Source: Rhodoluna sp. (GTDB lineage: Bacteria > Actinomycetota > Actinomycetes > Actinomycetales > Microbacteriaceae). From it: DNA of 46,837 bases. A program made the translations under genes and the position numbers. The first letter of the stretch is position 1. Each line of letters begins with the position of its first letter. The notes beneath the pieces were generated by a model that made no database searches, was not told the origin of the DNA, and saw only the letters and a program-made list of their open reading frames with translations. Location: positions 1 to 46,837 of the forward strand of contig JAGNYY010000001.1 of the NCBI GenBank assembly GCA_017984715.1, in the 5' to 3' direction. Positions 26,486-36,766 of the stretch are shown here, piece after piece.

Positions 26486-27108
26486 GCACCGCACGATTGA
26501 CCCAGGCACAGAGAGCTCCCCGCCAGCTTCCGGCTCGCGCAAGCCTGCGCTCAATCAACCTCTCAGGTCTGACCAGCTCTTCATCAAGTCGAGTTATCGT
26601 GGCAACCATCACCCTGGGTGCAATTGCGATTGCGATTTTTCAGTTATTGCTTCACATTGCAACCTCGAGCTCGGTCTATGAACTGGCTCACCTCCAGAGC
26701 GAAAAGCGTGAGCTAACCACGACCACACAGATTCTTGGTCAGCAGGTTGACTCACTCGCTTCACAGCAAAACCTCGCGAATGCAGCTCAAAAGCTTGGCA
26801 TGATTTCTAACGCGAACCCTGTGTTTTTGCGCCTAGCTGACCAGAAGGTGTTCGGCAAGCCGAAGGCAGCGCTTACCGCCGACGGTCGCGTTTCGCGCAA
26901 CTTGGTTCCAAACTCTGCCATGATTCGCACCTCAGTCATCGCAGCCCCTACTGCAACCCTTACCAGTGAAGCCGTGACTGCTTCTGCTGCTGCAGCTCCG
27001 CAGGCGTTGGCTTTTGTTGCTGTGAAGCCGAATGTCGCTCCCGTGTCAACCACGGTTAGTTCGGTAGTTTCTATTAGTGGCGGCATCCCAGCGTCACCAA
27101 CTCACTAG
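26482..27108 (+). CDS. ftsL: FtsL-like divisome protein
   Basis: 208 aa. A basic N-terminal tail is followed by a transmembrane helix (about residues 35-58) and a coiled coil (about 66-100, [26 protein letters not shown]), the layout of FtsL/DivIC proteins that bind FtsQ and activate FtsWI. Its place between rsmH and ftsI supports this; sequence conservation in FtsL is always low. The last 60 to 70 residues are an unusual Ala/Val/Thr/Ser/Pro-rich tail outside the membrane, nearly doubling the normal length. The start is coupled to rsmH by ATGA. Confidence 0.82.
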   Translation: MSTARLTQAQRAPRQLPARASLRSINLSGLTSSSSSRVIVATITLGAIAIAIFQLLLHIATSSSVYELAHLQSEKRELTTTTQILGQQVDSLASQQNLANAAQKLGMISNANPVFLRLADQKVFGKPKAALTADGRVSRNLVPNSAMIRTSVIAAPTATLTSEAVTASAAAAPQALAFVAVKPNVAPVSTTVSSVVSISGGIPASPTH

Positions 27109-27126
27109 TTCAAGGCAGGTCGGCAG

Positions 27127-28905
27127 ATGACATATCTGAGGCCCGGTGACCCGAAGCGAAGACTTCGCGCCTTCAAGATTTTTGTAATCGCTCTCGCACT
27201 TGTCTTCGGTGGGCGACTAGTGGACCTTCAGATCGTGCAGGCTGAGGCAATCAATGCCAAGTCTTATTCGAACCGTGCGGTTTCCCGAGTCTTGCCCTCG
27301 CTTCGCGGTGATATCACCGATGGCACGGGCGCTGTGTTGGCTCACACGGTGTTCAAATATGACATCAACGCGGCCCCTGACATAGTCGCGCCATTCACTC
27401 GAAAAGTGAATAACCAAGAGGTTCTGATCAGCGTCGAACAGGCGGCAACTGAGTTGGCGGTGCTGGTTGGGCAGACCCAGCCAGAAGTCTTGGCGAAACT
27501 TATTGGCACCGGAAAATACTCGCAGGTTGCCAAAGCGGTCGAAGCATCGGTTTATCGTCAGATCAAAGAGCTTGAAATTCCTTGGCTTTTCTACGACCCG
27601 CGCCCGGCGCGTATCTATCCAAACGGCGCTGTGGCCGGAGGCATCCTTGGGTTCCTTGACCCTGATGGTTTGCCACTCGAGGGCATCGAAGTTGCTCAGA
27701 ACGCCTGTCTAGCTGGCAAGGATGGCGAGGAGACCTTCGAAAAGGGTGTTGATGGAATCAAGATTCCTTCGAGCGCAATTACAACCAAGGCAGCGACGCC
27801 AGGCAAGACAATCAAACTAACCATCAATGCCGATTTGCAGTATTTTGCGCAGCAGATCCTGACTGCAAACGTGGCAAAGCTTCGTGCAGACTGGGGGACC
27901 GCAGTGGTCATCGAGGTGAAGACCGGCAAGGTTTTGGTTGCCGCCGATGCGCCTAGTTACGATCCAAATGAACCGAGCAAATCATCCGTGGAGAATCGCG
28001 GTTCAAGAGTTTTTAGAAGTTCGTTTGAGCCAGGTTCGACCATGAAGATGGTGACGGCCGCGATTTCGATCGATCAGGGTAAGGCGACTCCCGAGAGCCA
28101 GTTCATCGCTCCCTACGGTATGACCATTCCAGGAACTGGTTATCGAGTAACCGATAGCCACATGCACCCCGATGAAAAGCTGACCGTAGCGGGCATCCTG
28201 CGAGAGTCTTCAAACACCGGAGCCATGAAAGTCGGAAACCTCGTTCCCTGGCAAACGCGCTACAGCTATCTGAAGCGATTCGGAATTGGCTCTATGCCTG
28301 GCACCGGATTCCCAGGCGAGAGCGCTGGTCTCTTGAACTCGACCACGGTCTGGGAGAACGACCGGATTAAGCGCTACGTGTCTAACTTCGGTCAGGGAAT
28401 CTCGGTCAGCCCAATTCAGTCGGCAATGATGTATCAGGCCGTCGCTAACCAGGGTGTGCGCTTGCAGCCACAGCTCATCGAAGGCTGTGTTGATGCCACT
28501 GGCAAGACCACGAAGGTCACCAAAGACAAGGCTCCGGTTCGTGTGGTGAGTGCTGCTTCGGCCAAGTCGACTCTGGATATTCTTGAGAAGGTAGTCGAGG
28601 AAGGTGGCATCGGAAAGACTGCTGCTGTTCCGGGATACCGAGTCGGCGGAAAGACAGGCACGGCTCAGATTGCTGACCCAAACACCGGCCGCTACGGAAA
28701 CCTATTCGCGATTTCATTCATTGGCGTGGCACCAATCGACGACCCTCAGTTCGTGGTTGCGGTGACTGCCTATAAGTCGCGCACAGTTAGCAATTCGCTG
28801 GGTGCAACCCCAATTTTTAAGGCGATTATGTCGCAAGTGCTTCGCACCTATCGCGTGCCGCCATCGACCACCAAATCAGCCAACATTGCAACCGAGTGGA
28901 AGTGA
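27127..28905 (+). CDS. ftsI: Septal penicillin-binding protein (FtsI/PBP3)
   Basis: 592 aa, a class B transpeptidase that crosslinks septal peptidoglycan together with FtsW. A short cytoplasmic tail and membrane anchor (about residues 16-34) lead to the pedestal domain. The transpeptidase domain has STMK with nucleophile S304, the S-x-N motif at 361-363 and KTG at 509-511. No C-terminal PASTA domain is present. AGG-type ribosome sequences precede the ATG, 18 nt after ftsL. Confidence 0.96.
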   Translation: MTYLRPGDPKRRLRAFKIFVIALALVFGGRLVDLQIVQAEAINAKSYSNRAVSRVLPSLRGDITDGTGAVLAHTVFKYDINAAPDIVAPFTRKVNNQEVLISVEQAATELAVLVGQTQPEVLAKLIGTGKYSQVAKAVEASVYRQIKELEIPWLFYDPRPARIYPNGAVAGGILGFLDPDGLPLEGIEVAQNACLAGKDGEETFEKGVDGIKIPSSAITTKAATPGKTIKLTINADLQYFAQQILTANVAKLRADWGTAVVIEVKTGKVLVAADAPSYDPNEPSKSSVENRGSRVFRSSFEPGSTMKMVTAAISIDQGKATPESQFIAPYGMTIPGTGYRVTDSHMHPDEKLTVAGILRESSNTGAMKVGNLVPWQTRYSYLKRFGIGSMPGTGFPGESAGLLNSTTVWENDRIKRYVSNFGQGISVSPIQSAMMYQAVANQGVRLQPQLIEGCVDATGKTTKVTKDKAPVRVVSAASAKSTLDILEKVVEEGGIGKTAAVPGYRVGGKTGTAQIADPNTGRYGNLFAISFIGVAPIDDPQFVVAVTAYKSRTVSNSLGATPIFKAIMSQVLRTYRVPPSTTKSANIATEWK

Positions 28906-28909
28906 TCTA

Positions 28910-30454
28910 ATGGTGCAAGAATCAATCCCACCAATCCTGAGACCAGAATCGGTTAGGCCGGTTTCTCTTGGCGACTTTGCTGCAAAGTTCGAGCTTCCGG
29001 TTATCGGAGACGGCAACGGGGTTTCGCTTACCGGCATCAGCATGAACACGGGTGATTTGCGACCTGGCGACCTATTTGTGGCCATGCCGGGCAAGAAGAC
29101 TCACGGCGCAAACTTTGTTGCCAAGGCAATCGAGCTTGGTGCGGTTGCAATTGTTACCGATCGAGCTGGTTCTGACCTACTTGAGAACTGCTCATTGCCG
29201 ATCTTGTTGCTAGAAAACCCTCGCGCTCATCTCGGTGACCTGGCAGCCTATGTTTATGGCAATGTGCCCGGAAACATGCCGAAGTTGTTTGCAACTACCG
29301 GAACCAATGGAAAGACCTCGACCAGTTATCTGCTCGAAGGCATCCTTCGCCAGCTAGGGGAGACCACAGGCCTAACCTCAACTGCCGAACGCCACATTGC
29401 CGGCGAAATCATCGTGAGCCGTCTCACCACTCCAGAATCGCCGGAGATGCAAGCACTCATAGCCCGTATGCGCGAGAAGGGCGTAACTTCGGTCGCGGTT
29501 GAAGTTTCCGCGCAGGCTCTATCGCAGCTGCGCGTGGACGGCATGCACTTCGACGTGGTTGGTTTCACGAACTTGAGTCACGATCACTTAGACGACTATC
29601 AAGATATGCAGGCCTATCTTGAAGCGAAGTTGCCGCTTTTTACCAAGAAACATGCCGAGCGCGGAGTCGTTTGCCTCGACACTATTTACGGCAAAGATTT
29701 TGTCAAACAAAGCGAAATTCCGGTGGTGACTATCACCAGTCGCATCGGTGTCGACGCCGACTGGCACGTTGGAATCACTGCTGAAACGCCCGCCTACACT
29801 TCATTCGTCTTGGCTGGTCCAAACGGCATAAACATTCGCTCTCGAGTGCCTTTACTCGGTGCACACATGGCTGCCAACGCAGGCCTTGCAATCGTGATGT
29901 TGATCGAAGCGGGTTTTGCTGCCGAGCAAATCCAGGCTGCAATTCTGAATGGCATTGACGCATACTTGCCTGGTCGCACAGAACGCGTGACCGGTGCGAC
30001 CGGCCCTGACGTTTACGTCGACTTCGGCCACAGCCCTGACGCTTTTTTGAACACGTTAGCTGCCGTTCGCAAGGTGACCGAAGGTCGTGTTTTCATGGTT
30101 TTTGGCGCTGATGGTGACCGAGATGCCACGAAGCGACCAGATATGGCTCGAGTGGCGGCTGAGGGATGCGACGTTCTAGTTATCACCGACCACCACCCAC
30201 GTTTCGAAGACCCTGCCTCGATTAGAAAAGCATTGGTTGAATCCGCAGTTGCCGCGCGACCAAATCTCGAGATTTACGAGGTCAGCCCTCCGGAGGCTGC
30301 TATCCGTAAGGCCGTCTCGCTCGCGCAGCCAGGCGACGCAATTCTTTGGGCCGGCCCAGGTCACCAAGATTATCGAGACATCCGAGGCGTTAGAACTCCG
30401 TATTCAGCCCGCGCCGAGGCGCGTGCCGCGCTAAAAGAAAATGGCTGGGCATGA
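28910..30454 (+). CDS. murE: UDP-MurNAc-tripeptide ligase MurE
   Basis: 514 aa. MurE adds the third amino acid to UDP-MurNAc-L-Ala-D-Glu. The ATP loop TGTNGKTS is near residue 130. The substrate-selecting motif, DNPR in meso-diaminopimelate enzymes, reads HHPR here (428-431, in TDHHPRFEDP). This suggests that another residue such as lysine, ornithine or diaminobutyrate is used, as is frequent in Microbacteriaceae. The frame is open 36 codons further upstream, inside ftsI; I chose the ATG 4 nt after the ftsI stop because it gives the normal N-terminus. Its ribosome site (TGGAAGTG) is weak. It overlaps murF by ATGA. Confidence 0.94.
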   Translation: MVQESIPPILRPESVRPVSLGDFAAKFELPVIGDGNGVSLTGISMNTGDLRPGDLFVAMPGKKTHGANFVAKAIELGAVAIVTDRAGSDLLENCSLPILLLENPRAHLGDLAAYVYGNVPGNMPKLFATTGTNGKTSTSYLLEGILRQLGETTGLTSTAERHIAGEIIVSRLTTPESPEMQALIARMREKGVTSVAVEVSAQALSQLRVDGMHFDVVGFTNLSHDHLDDYQDMQAYLEAKLPLFTKKHAERGVVCLDTIYGKDFVKQSEIPVVTITSRIGVDADWHVGITAETPAYTSFVLAGPNGINIRSRVPLLGAHMAANAGLAIVMLIEAGFAAEQIQAAILNGIDAYLPGRTERVTGATGPDVYVDFGHSPDAFLNTLAAVRKVTEGRVFMVFGADGDRDATKRPDMARVAAEGCDVLVITDHHPRFEDPASIRKALVESAVAARPNLEIYEVSPPEAAIRKAVSLAQPGDAILWAGPGHQDYRDIRGVRTPYSARAEARAALKENGWA

Positions 30455-31851
30455 TTGAGCTTTCGCTAGGCGAAATATCCGCTGCACTTGCCGGAGAGCT
30501 TCACGGCCCGGCCGACGCCCAAGGTTTAAGGGTGACCGGTTCGGTCGAGACTGATTCGCGCCTCGTCGCCAATGGCGCGTTGTTTTTCGCTCGTCCAGGC
30601 GAAGTGACCGACGGGCACCTTTTCGTTGGCGCAGCACTCGAGAGCGGAGCAGTGGCGGCTGTGGTTGACCACATTGTCGACTCGCCAATACCTCAGATCG
30701 TCGTCTCGGATGTGACTCTGGCGCTCGGCGATCTTGCCAAGTTTGTCCTCGCCCGAATCCGCGAAAATAGTGACCTCAAAGTGATTGGAATTACCGGTTC
30801 AAACGGTAAGACCACGACGAAGAACATGCTTCGCGAAATTTTGTCGCAGGTGGGCCAGACAATCGCGCCAATCGAGTCTTTCAACAACGAGGTTGGTGCC
30901 CCAATCTCGATTCTCAAGACCGATTTCGACACCAAGTTTTTAGTAGTCGAGTTGGGCGCTGGCGGGCCGGGTAGCATCGCCTACCTGGCAGACATTGCCA
31001 AACCAGACCTAGGCGTGTTGTTGAAGGTTGGCCTTGCTCACGTGGGCGAATTTGGTGGCATCGAAGGCACCGCCAAGATCAAGGGTGAATTGGCTACTGC
31101 ACTAACCCAGGATGGGTTGTTCATCGGAAATGCTGATGACGGGTATGTCCGGGACATGGCAACCAATGCAAAACAAGTTTGGTTTGGAACCGCGCCAGAT
31201 GCCGGATACCGTGCCAGTGACTTGCAGCTGAGTATTTCTGGAACCAGCTTTGATATTCATTGGCCGACCGGCGAGTCCGAACGAATCACGCTGCAGATTC
31301 TCGGTGAACACCACGTAATGAACGCTTTGGCGGCCTGTGCGGTGGCCGATCAACTTGGCGTAGCGCGAGAGACAATCAAATCGGCTCTCGAGAACATGCC
31401 GCTGGCCGAGCGATGGCGAATGCAACTAACTAATCGCCCGGATGGAATTTCCATCATCAACGACGCCTACAACGCGAGCCCTGACTCAACTAAGGCCGCT
31501 CTTCAGACACTGGCGCAACTAGGAAAATCAGGTCGTCGAACCATTGCGGTTCTTGGCGAAATGGCCGAACTCGGCGCATTTTCACGTGAGCAGCATGACG
31601 CTATTGGGCGCATCGTCGTGAGGCTGAACATCGACCAACTTGTTGTAGTCGGTCAAGCTGCAAAGCTGATTCACATGGGTGCTGAACAAGAGGGTTCTTG
31701 GGGTGGTGAATCGAAATATTTTGATTCGATTGCCGAGGCTTTGGCCTATGTTCGTGGAATGCTTATTGCTGGCGACATCGTCTTGGTTAAATCCTCGAAG
31801 TCAGCCAATCTCAGACACCTGGGAGACGATTTATTGGAGGTAAAACCGTGA
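30451..31851 (+). CDS. murF: UDP-MurNAc-pentapeptide synthetase MurF
   Basis: 466 aa. MurF adds D-Ala-D-Ala to the UDP-MurNAc-tripeptide using ATP. The Mur ligase loop is [14 protein letters not shown] near residues 112-125, followed by [14 protein letters not shown] and a C-terminal domain with [15 protein letters not shown]. The ATG overlaps the murE stop (ATGA) and its own stop overlaps the mraY GTG (GTGA). Confidence 0.96.
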   Translation: MIELSLGEISAALAGELHGPADAQGLRVTGSVETDSRLVANGALFFARPGEVTDGHLFVGAALESGAVAAVVDHIVDSPIPQIVVSDVTLALGDLAKFVLARIRENSDLKVIGITGSNGKTTTKNMLREILSQVGQTIAPIESFNNEVGAPISILKTDFDTKFLVVELGAGGPGSIAYLADIAKPDLGVLLKVGLAHVGEFGGIEGTAKIKGELATALTQDGLFIGNADDGYVRDMATNAKQVWFGTAPDAGYRASDLQLSISGTSFDIHWPTGESERITLQILGEHHVMNALAACAVADQLGVARETIKSALENMPLAERWRMQLTNRPDGISIINDAYNASPDSTKAALQTLAQLGKSGRRTIAVLGEMAELGAFSREQHDAIGRIVVRLNIDQLVVVGQAAKLIHMGAEQEGSWGGESKYFDSIAEALAYVRGMLIAGDIVLVKSSKSANLRHLGDDLLEVKP

Positions 31852-32948
31852 GAGCGATTCTGCTCGCCGGCGCAGTAGCTATGGCGTTTACCCTTCTGGT
31901 CACACCCGGGTTCATCTGGCTCTTTCGCCGCCTGAAGTGGGGGCAGTTCATCCGTGAAGATGGCCCTCAGAGCCACAAAACCAAGCACGGCACCCCGACC
32001 ATGGGCGGTGTGGTCATCATCGTTGCCGTTGTCATCGGCTATTTCGTCGGCAAGCTGGCTAACTTCGAAACACCCACCATTTCTGCGCTTCTAGTGCTTT
32101 TCATGCTGGTTGGTCTGGGTTTGGTCGGCTTCATCGATGACTTCATCAAGACTCACAAGCAACGCAGCCTAGGTCTCACCGGTTGGGCAAAGATAGCGCT
32201 CCAGGGTGTCGTTGCAACGGTGTTCGCTGTGCTTGCCCTTCAGTTTCCGAACGAGCGCAACTTGACCCCAGCATCAACCAAGATTTCATTCACTAGAGAC
32301 CTGCCAATTGATTTGATGATGTTTGGTTCAATCATCGGCGTGGGGCTTTTCGTTCTCTGGATCTATTTCTTGGTCGCCGGCACTTCGAATGGCGTAAACA
32401 TCGCCGACGGCTTGGATGGATTGGCAACTGGCTCGAGCATCATGGCGATTGGTGCCTATGCGATTATCGGTTTCTGGCAGTTCAACCAAAGCTGCGCCTC
32501 AGTGATTGAAAATGTGGCCTCGTGTTACGAAGTGCGTGACCCGCTCGATCTCGCGGTAGTGGCCTCTGCCTTGGTAGGTGCGCTAGCCGGATTCCTCTGG
32601 TGGAACACAGCACCGGCCCAAATTTTCATGGGTGACACCGGTTCACTAGCTCTTGGTGGCGCTTTGGCTTCACTCGCAATCTTGTCGCGAACAGAACTTC
32701 TGCTCATCCTGATTGGCGGAATATTCGTCATCGTCACCGGCTCGGTGATCATCCAACGTGTCTTCTTCAAGATCACTAAATGGAAAACAGGCACCGGTCG
32801 ACGGGTTTTCCTAATGAGCCCGCTACATCACCACTTCGAACTCAAGGGTTGGGCTCAAATCACAGTTGTTGTGCGTTTCTGGATCATCGGTGGCCTCTCG
32901 GTTTTGACCGGTATCGGCATCTTCTATATCAACTGGATTTACGGCTAA
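31848..32948 (+). CDS. mraY: Phospho-MurNAc-pentapeptide transferase MraY
   Basis: 366 aa, a polytopic membrane enzyme with about ten helices. It transfers phospho-MurNAc-pentapeptide to undecaprenyl phosphate, making lipid I. Signatures are the aspartate pair in [44 protein letters not shown] and the HHHFELKGW loop. The start is GTG with GGAGG 8 nt upstream and overlaps the murF stop. Confidence 0.97.
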   Translation: MRAILLAGAVAMAFTLLVTPGFIWLFRRLKWGQFIREDGPQSHKTKHGTPTMGGVVIIVAVVIGYFVGKLANFETPTISALLVLFMLVGLGLVGFIDDFIKTHKQRSLGLTGWAKIALQGVVATVFAVLALQFPNERNLTPASTKISFTRDLPIDLMMFGSIIGVGLFVLWIYFLVAGTSNGVNIADGLDGLATGSSIMAIGAYAIIGFWQFNQSCASVIENVASCYEVRDPLDLAVVASALVGALAGFLWWNTAPAQIFMGDTGSLALGGALASLAILSRTELLLILIGGIFVIVTGSVIIQRVFFKITKWKTGTGRRVFLMSPLHHHFELKGWAQITVVVRFWIIGGLSVLTGIGIFYINWIYG

Positions 32949-32955
32949 TCACTCC

Positions 32956-34428
32956 ATGAGCAATCTCGATCAACTCACCAGTTGGCATTCCAACTGGCGC
33001 GACCTTCGCGCCGTTGTTTTTGGCCTCGGTGTTTCAGGGTTTTCAGTGGCTGACACGCTAGCCGAACTGGGTGCAAAGACTCTTGTTGTCGCAGAAAAAG
33101 CCGAGGAAGATCTGTTAGACATCCTTGATGTCATCGGTGTGCCGCATCTAACCGGCGAGGCGGCACGTGGAGTGCCCAAAGAAGTTATTGACTTCAAGCC
33201 TGACTTGATTGTGGTTTCACCGGGCATTCGCCCTGAGCATGAGTTGTTGACCTGGGCAGCAAACAATGCGATTGAGGTATGGGTAGATATCGATTTAGCC
33301 TGGCGACTTCGCGATAAGACCGAGCGCTTGGCCCACTGGTTCACTGTCACAGGCACCAACGGTAAAACGACCACGGTGCAACTGCTTACCGCCATGCTAA
33401 ATTCTGGTGGGATCAAGGCAGAGGCCTGTGGAAACATCGGCAAGCCGATCTTGGATGCGATTCGTGATCCAGAAGGTTTTGATGCACTTGTAGTCGAGCT
33501 GTCTAGCTTTCAGTTGCACTATCTCGGTCAGATTTTCCCGTTCTCAAGCGCTGTTCTTAACCTTGCCGATGATCACCTTGACTGGCACGGCGGTTTTGAA
33601 GAGTATCGTGCCGCCAAAGCAAAGGTCTACGAGAACACCGTGGCTGCCTGTGTCTACAACGTGATGGACAAATCGACCGAGTCCATGGTTGAAGATGCAG
33701 ACGTCGTCGATGGTGCTCGCGCCATTGGGTTCACACTCGGGATTCCAACCAGAAGTCAGGTCGGTTTTGTCGAAGACATCCTTTGTGACCGCGCGTTTCT
33801 TGACGATCGCGCCAACAACGCGCTAGAAATTGCGACACTCGACGACATCAATCAAATTGGGGTCATGACCCCGCATCTCATGGCAAACGTTGCGGCGGCA
33901 ACCGCAATGGCTCGCTCGGCCGGTGTCGAACCCGACCGCATTCGTGACGCGATCAGAACCTTTAGGCTCGACGCTCACCGTATTGAACTCGTTGCCGAAG
34001 CCGATGGAATTCGATGGATTGACGACTCCAAAGCAACCAATCCGCACGCCGCTAACGCCTCGTTGGCCTCTTTTGACCGAGTTGTCTGGATAGTTGGTGG
34101 GCTACTAAAGGGTGTGGACATTTCATCCCTCGTTGAGCGTCACAAATCAAGCTTGGCCGCCGCGATTGTGATTGGCGCTGACCGTAGCGCCGTCCTAGAT
34201 GCTTTGGCAGCCAAGGCTCCTCAGGTTCCAGTGGTAGAAATCACCGCGGATGCTGGGGCAGACGTGATGCAGGCGGCTGTCCAGGCCGCAGGTCGAATCG
34301 CGACTTCTGGTGAGGTTGTTTTGCTCGCGCCCGCAGCTGCATCGATGGATCAATTCAAGGATTACGCAGACCGGGGAAATCGCTTTGCTGAGGCCGTTAG
34401 ATCTCTGATCGGGGGAGACCGTGGCTAG
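32956..34428 (+). CDS. murD: UDP-MurNAc-L-alanine:D-glutamate ligase MurD
   Basis: 490 aa. MurD adds D-glutamate to UDP-MurNAc-L-Ala. An N-terminal Rossmann-like domain (VFGLGVSGFSVADTLAELGA) is followed by the ATP loop TGTNGKTTT near residue 133, LSSFQLHYL, NLADDHLDWHG and the C-terminal WIDDSKATNPHA. It begins 7 nt after mraY with no strong ribosome site. Its stop lies inside the start of ftsW (8-nt overlap). Confidence 0.96.
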   Translation: MSNLDQLTSWHSNWRDLRAVVFGLGVSGFSVADTLAELGAKTLVVAEKAEEDLLDILDVIGVPHLTGEAARGVPKEVIDFKPDLIVVSPGIRPEHELLTWAANNAIEVWVDIDLAWRLRDKTERLAHWFTVTGTNGKTTTVQLLTAMLNSGGIKAEACGNIGKPILDAIRDPEGFDALVVELSSFQLHYLGQIFPFSSAVLNLADDHLDWHGGFEEYRAAKAKVYENTVAACVYNVMDKSTESMVEDADVVDGARAIGFTLGIPTRSQVGFVEDILCDRAFLDDRANNALEIATLDDINQIGVMTPHLMANVAAATAMARSAGVEPDRIRDAIRTFRLDAHRIELVAEADGIRWIDDSKATNPHAANASLASFDRVVWIVGGLLKGVDISSLVERHKSSLAAAIVIGADRSAVLDALAAKAPQVPVVEITADAGADVMQAAVQAAGRIATSGEVVLLAPAAASMDQFKDYADRGNRFAEAVRSLIGGDRG

Positions 34429-35650
34429 AAAACCCGCTTCGCGCAAGACTCTGGCTCAGTCGGGTGCTCAGCTCGAAGAGTTAGCCGGAAGAATTTTCCG
34501 AGCTCAGTCGATTTACTTCTACCAACTTTTGGGCATCACTGTTTTTCTAGTTGCCTTTGGCCTCGTAATGGTTCTTTCAGCATCGTCTATTGACTCGCTG
34601 AAAGCCTCAAACAACTCATTCGCGATCTTCGGCAAGCAGGCTGGGTTCGCTGTAATCGGCCTTATCGGTCTATCGCTGGCATCGTTGATGCCACTGAATT
34701 GGTGGCGAGGCAGGGCCAAATTCCTCTACATGCTCACCATGGGTCTGCAGGTGGCAGTGCTTTTTGTCGGTGTTGAAATCAACGGTAACCGCAACTGGAT
34801 TAGCATTTTTGGAATCTCGTTGCAGCCATCCGAGTTCCTCAAGGTTGCAGTGGTTCTGCACGTTTCGGTGTTCTTAGCGGCAAAAACCCGTGACTTCGAT
34901 CTTCTAGAGACCTGGGGTCGAGCCGGAGTTATGATGGCCGCTGCGATGGCGCTGGTGTTCTTCGGTCGCGATTTGGGCACCATGTTGATCATGTTGATCA
35001 TGTTCGTGGGTTTGCTAGCGCTTGCCGGCATGCCGATGAAGTTGCTGCGGTTGGTGGGTGTTGGCACAGCCGTTTTAATCCCGTTGGCTCTAACCATCGG
35101 TTCAGGCTCTCGCATCGGACGAATTACTGCCTGGATGAACCCTAGCGCTCCCGACCCGAGTGGTTACAACTGGCAAGCTGAGCACGGCATGTGGGCAGTG
35201 TCGGCCGGTGGAATTTTTGGTGCAGGTCTAGGCGAATCGAAGATGAAGTGGTCTTGGATTCCGGAGGTCGAGAACGACTTTATCTTCGCTGTTATTGCCG
35301 AAGAGTTGGGGCTAATCGGCGCCGTAGTTGTTATCGCGCTTTTCGTAGCACTTGCTTTTGCTTTCTTCAGAATCTGGCAGCGCACCTCGGATGATTTCAG
35401 CCGATTTGTGGTGTCGGGTGTCATGGTTTGGGTAACCGTGCAGGCTCTAATCAACATCGCAGTTGTGTTGCGCCTTTTGCCGGTGCTTGGTGTTCCACTT
35501 CCGCTAATTTCCGCTGGAGGTTCGTCGTTGATTGCAACCCTCGGTGCAATTGGAATCGTGCTCGCGGTTGAGCGCGAAAACCACGCCAACCCGCTGGCTG
35601 TTCGACAGGGGCGTGCTCCGCAGAGCCGCCAGGTTAGGCGAGTTCGATGA
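34421..35650 (+). CDS. ftsW: Septal peptidoglycan polymerase FtsW (SEDS family)
   Basis: 409 aa, about ten membrane helices after a cytoplasmic N-terminus of some 40 residues. FtsW polymerises lipid II at the septum with FtsI. SEDS signatures are NGNRNWISIFGISLQPSEFLK, the aspartate in FGRDLGTML, and the C-terminal LRLLPVLGVPLPLISAGGSS. The start is GTG with GGGGGAG upstream and overlaps murD by 8 nt. It overlaps murG by ATGA. Confidence 0.96.
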   Translation: MARKPASRKTLAQSGAQLEELAGRIFRAQSIYFYQLLGITVFLVAFGLVMVLSASSIDSLKASNNSFAIFGKQAGFAVIGLIGLSLASLMPLNWWRGRAKFLYMLTMGLQVAVLFVGVEINGNRNWISIFGISLQPSEFLKVAVVLHVSVFLAAKTRDFDLLETWGRAGVMMAAAMALVFFGRDLGTMLIMLIMFVGLLALAGMPMKLLRLVGVGTAVLIPLALTIGSGSRIGRITAWMNPSAPDPSGYNWQAEHGMWAVSAGGIFGAGLGESKMKWSWIPEVENDFIFAVIAEELGLIGAVVVIALFVALAFAFFRIWQRTSDDFSRFVVSGVMVWVTVQALINIAVVLRLLPVLGVPLPLISAGGSSLIATLGAIGIVLAVERENHANPLAVRQGRAPQSRQVRRVR

Positions 35651-36714
35651 CCCGCTTTCTACTTGCAGGCGGTGGCACAGCTGGGCACGTCAACCCGTTG
35701 CTTGCCTTGGCCGATGCCATAATCGCAGATGATGACAGCAATCAGGTGTGGGCGCTGGGCACCCGCGAAGGTCTGGAATCGACGCTTGTTCCTCAGCGAG
35801 GCTATGAATTATTGACCGTTGAGAGACTTCCGTTTCCGCGCCGTCCATCTTGGTACGCGATAAGTTTTCCATTCCGCTTTATTCGGGCTATCGGTCAAGT
35901 CAAGCGCTATCTAAAAGCCAACCAAATAGACGTCGTGGTTGGTTTCGGTGGCTATGCTTCTGCGCCCGCATACCTGGCGGCCAAAAGCCTCGGAATTCCC
36001 TCGGTGGTTCACGAAGCAAACGCGCTTCCAGGGTGGGCAAACAAGCTTGGCGCGAAATCGGCCAAGGCTGTCGGTGTCACGTTCAATTCGACTCCAATCG
36101 ATAACGCGACTTTCGTTGGAATGCCCTTGCGAAAGGAAATTGAGGCGCTGGTCAAGAATTCCGACAAGGAATCTGCTCGCCTCCACTTTGGGCTGGACCC
36201 TGACACGATTACTCTTTTGGTAACCGGAGGGTCTCTTGGCGCTAAGCGCATAAACGAAACCATCGAGAAATCGCGCCGAGTGCTATCTGCCGCCGGCATC
36301 CAAGTTCTGCACATAATGGGTGGTCGCTCTGAGTTGCCGGAGGTTCACGAGAAGGACTATGTTCGCATCGCTTACTGTGACCGAATGGATCTAGCGATTT
36401 CAGCCAGCGACTTCGCAGTTTCGCGCGCGGGGTCCTCGACGGTGTCTGAGTTCTCAGCCCTCGGCCTTCCAGCGGCCTACGTTCCGTATCCGGTCGGCAA
36501 CGGAGAGCAAAAGTTGAATGTTTCAGACGTTGTGGCGGCAGATGGTGCTCTGCTGGTTCTCGATTCTGACTTCGATGATGCTTATGTCGCTAACACCCTA
36601 GTGCCGTTGATTTCAAATTCACGAGCCCTGGCCGAGATGGCGAAGTCAGCGAAGAAAGCTGGCATAAGCGACGGCACTGCAAGGCTGCTAGCCCTCGTAA
36701 AAGGCGTGTTGTAG
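35647..36714 (+). CDS. murG: UDP-GlcNAc transferase MurG
   Basis: 355 aa. MurG adds GlcNAc to lipid I, giving lipid II, at the inner membrane face. It has the GT-B fold: GGGTAGHVNPLLALAD at the N-terminus, GFGGYASAPAYLAAKSLGIPSVVHEAN near residues 98-125, GGSLGAKRIN near 195 and SRAGSSTVSEFSALGLPAAYVPYP near 260-282. The ATG overlaps the ftsW stop. Confidence 0.97.
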   Translation: MTRFLLAGGGTAGHVNPLLALADAIIADDDSNQVWALGTREGLESTLVPQRGYELLTVERLPFPRRPSWYAISFPFRFIRAIGQVKRYLKANQIDVVVGFGGYASAPAYLAAKSLGIPSVVHEANALPGWANKLGAKSAKAVGVTFNSTPIDNATFVGMPLRKEIEALVKNSDKESARLHFGLDPDTITLLVTGGSLGAKRINETIEKSRRVLSAAGIQVLHIMGGRSELPEVHEKDYVRIAYCDRMDLAISASDFAVSRAGSSTVSEFSALGLPAAYVPYPVGNGEQKLNVSDVVAADGALLVLDSDFDDAYVANTLVPLISNSRALAEMAKSAKKAGISDGTARLLALVKGVL

Positions 36715-36738
36715 AGCCTAAAGTCTGACCGTTCGACC

Positions 36739-36744
36739 TAGTCT
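36739..36744 (+). promoter_or_regulatory. Possible internal -10 box (TAGTCT) for murC
   Basis: The 52-nt murG-murC spacer is one of the few breaks in the cluster. TAGTCT would start transcription near 36751 and leave a 16-nt leader with a TAGGA ribosome site before the murC ATG. There is no supporting -35. Confidence 0.3.
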
Positions 36745-36766
36745 TTAGAGGATAGTTAGGAACCCC

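Noticed and set aside
34984..35003. Tandem ATGTTGATC repeat inside ftsW
   Set aside because: It encodes a M-L-I-M-L-I stretch of a membrane helix, and is explained by the protein sequence.
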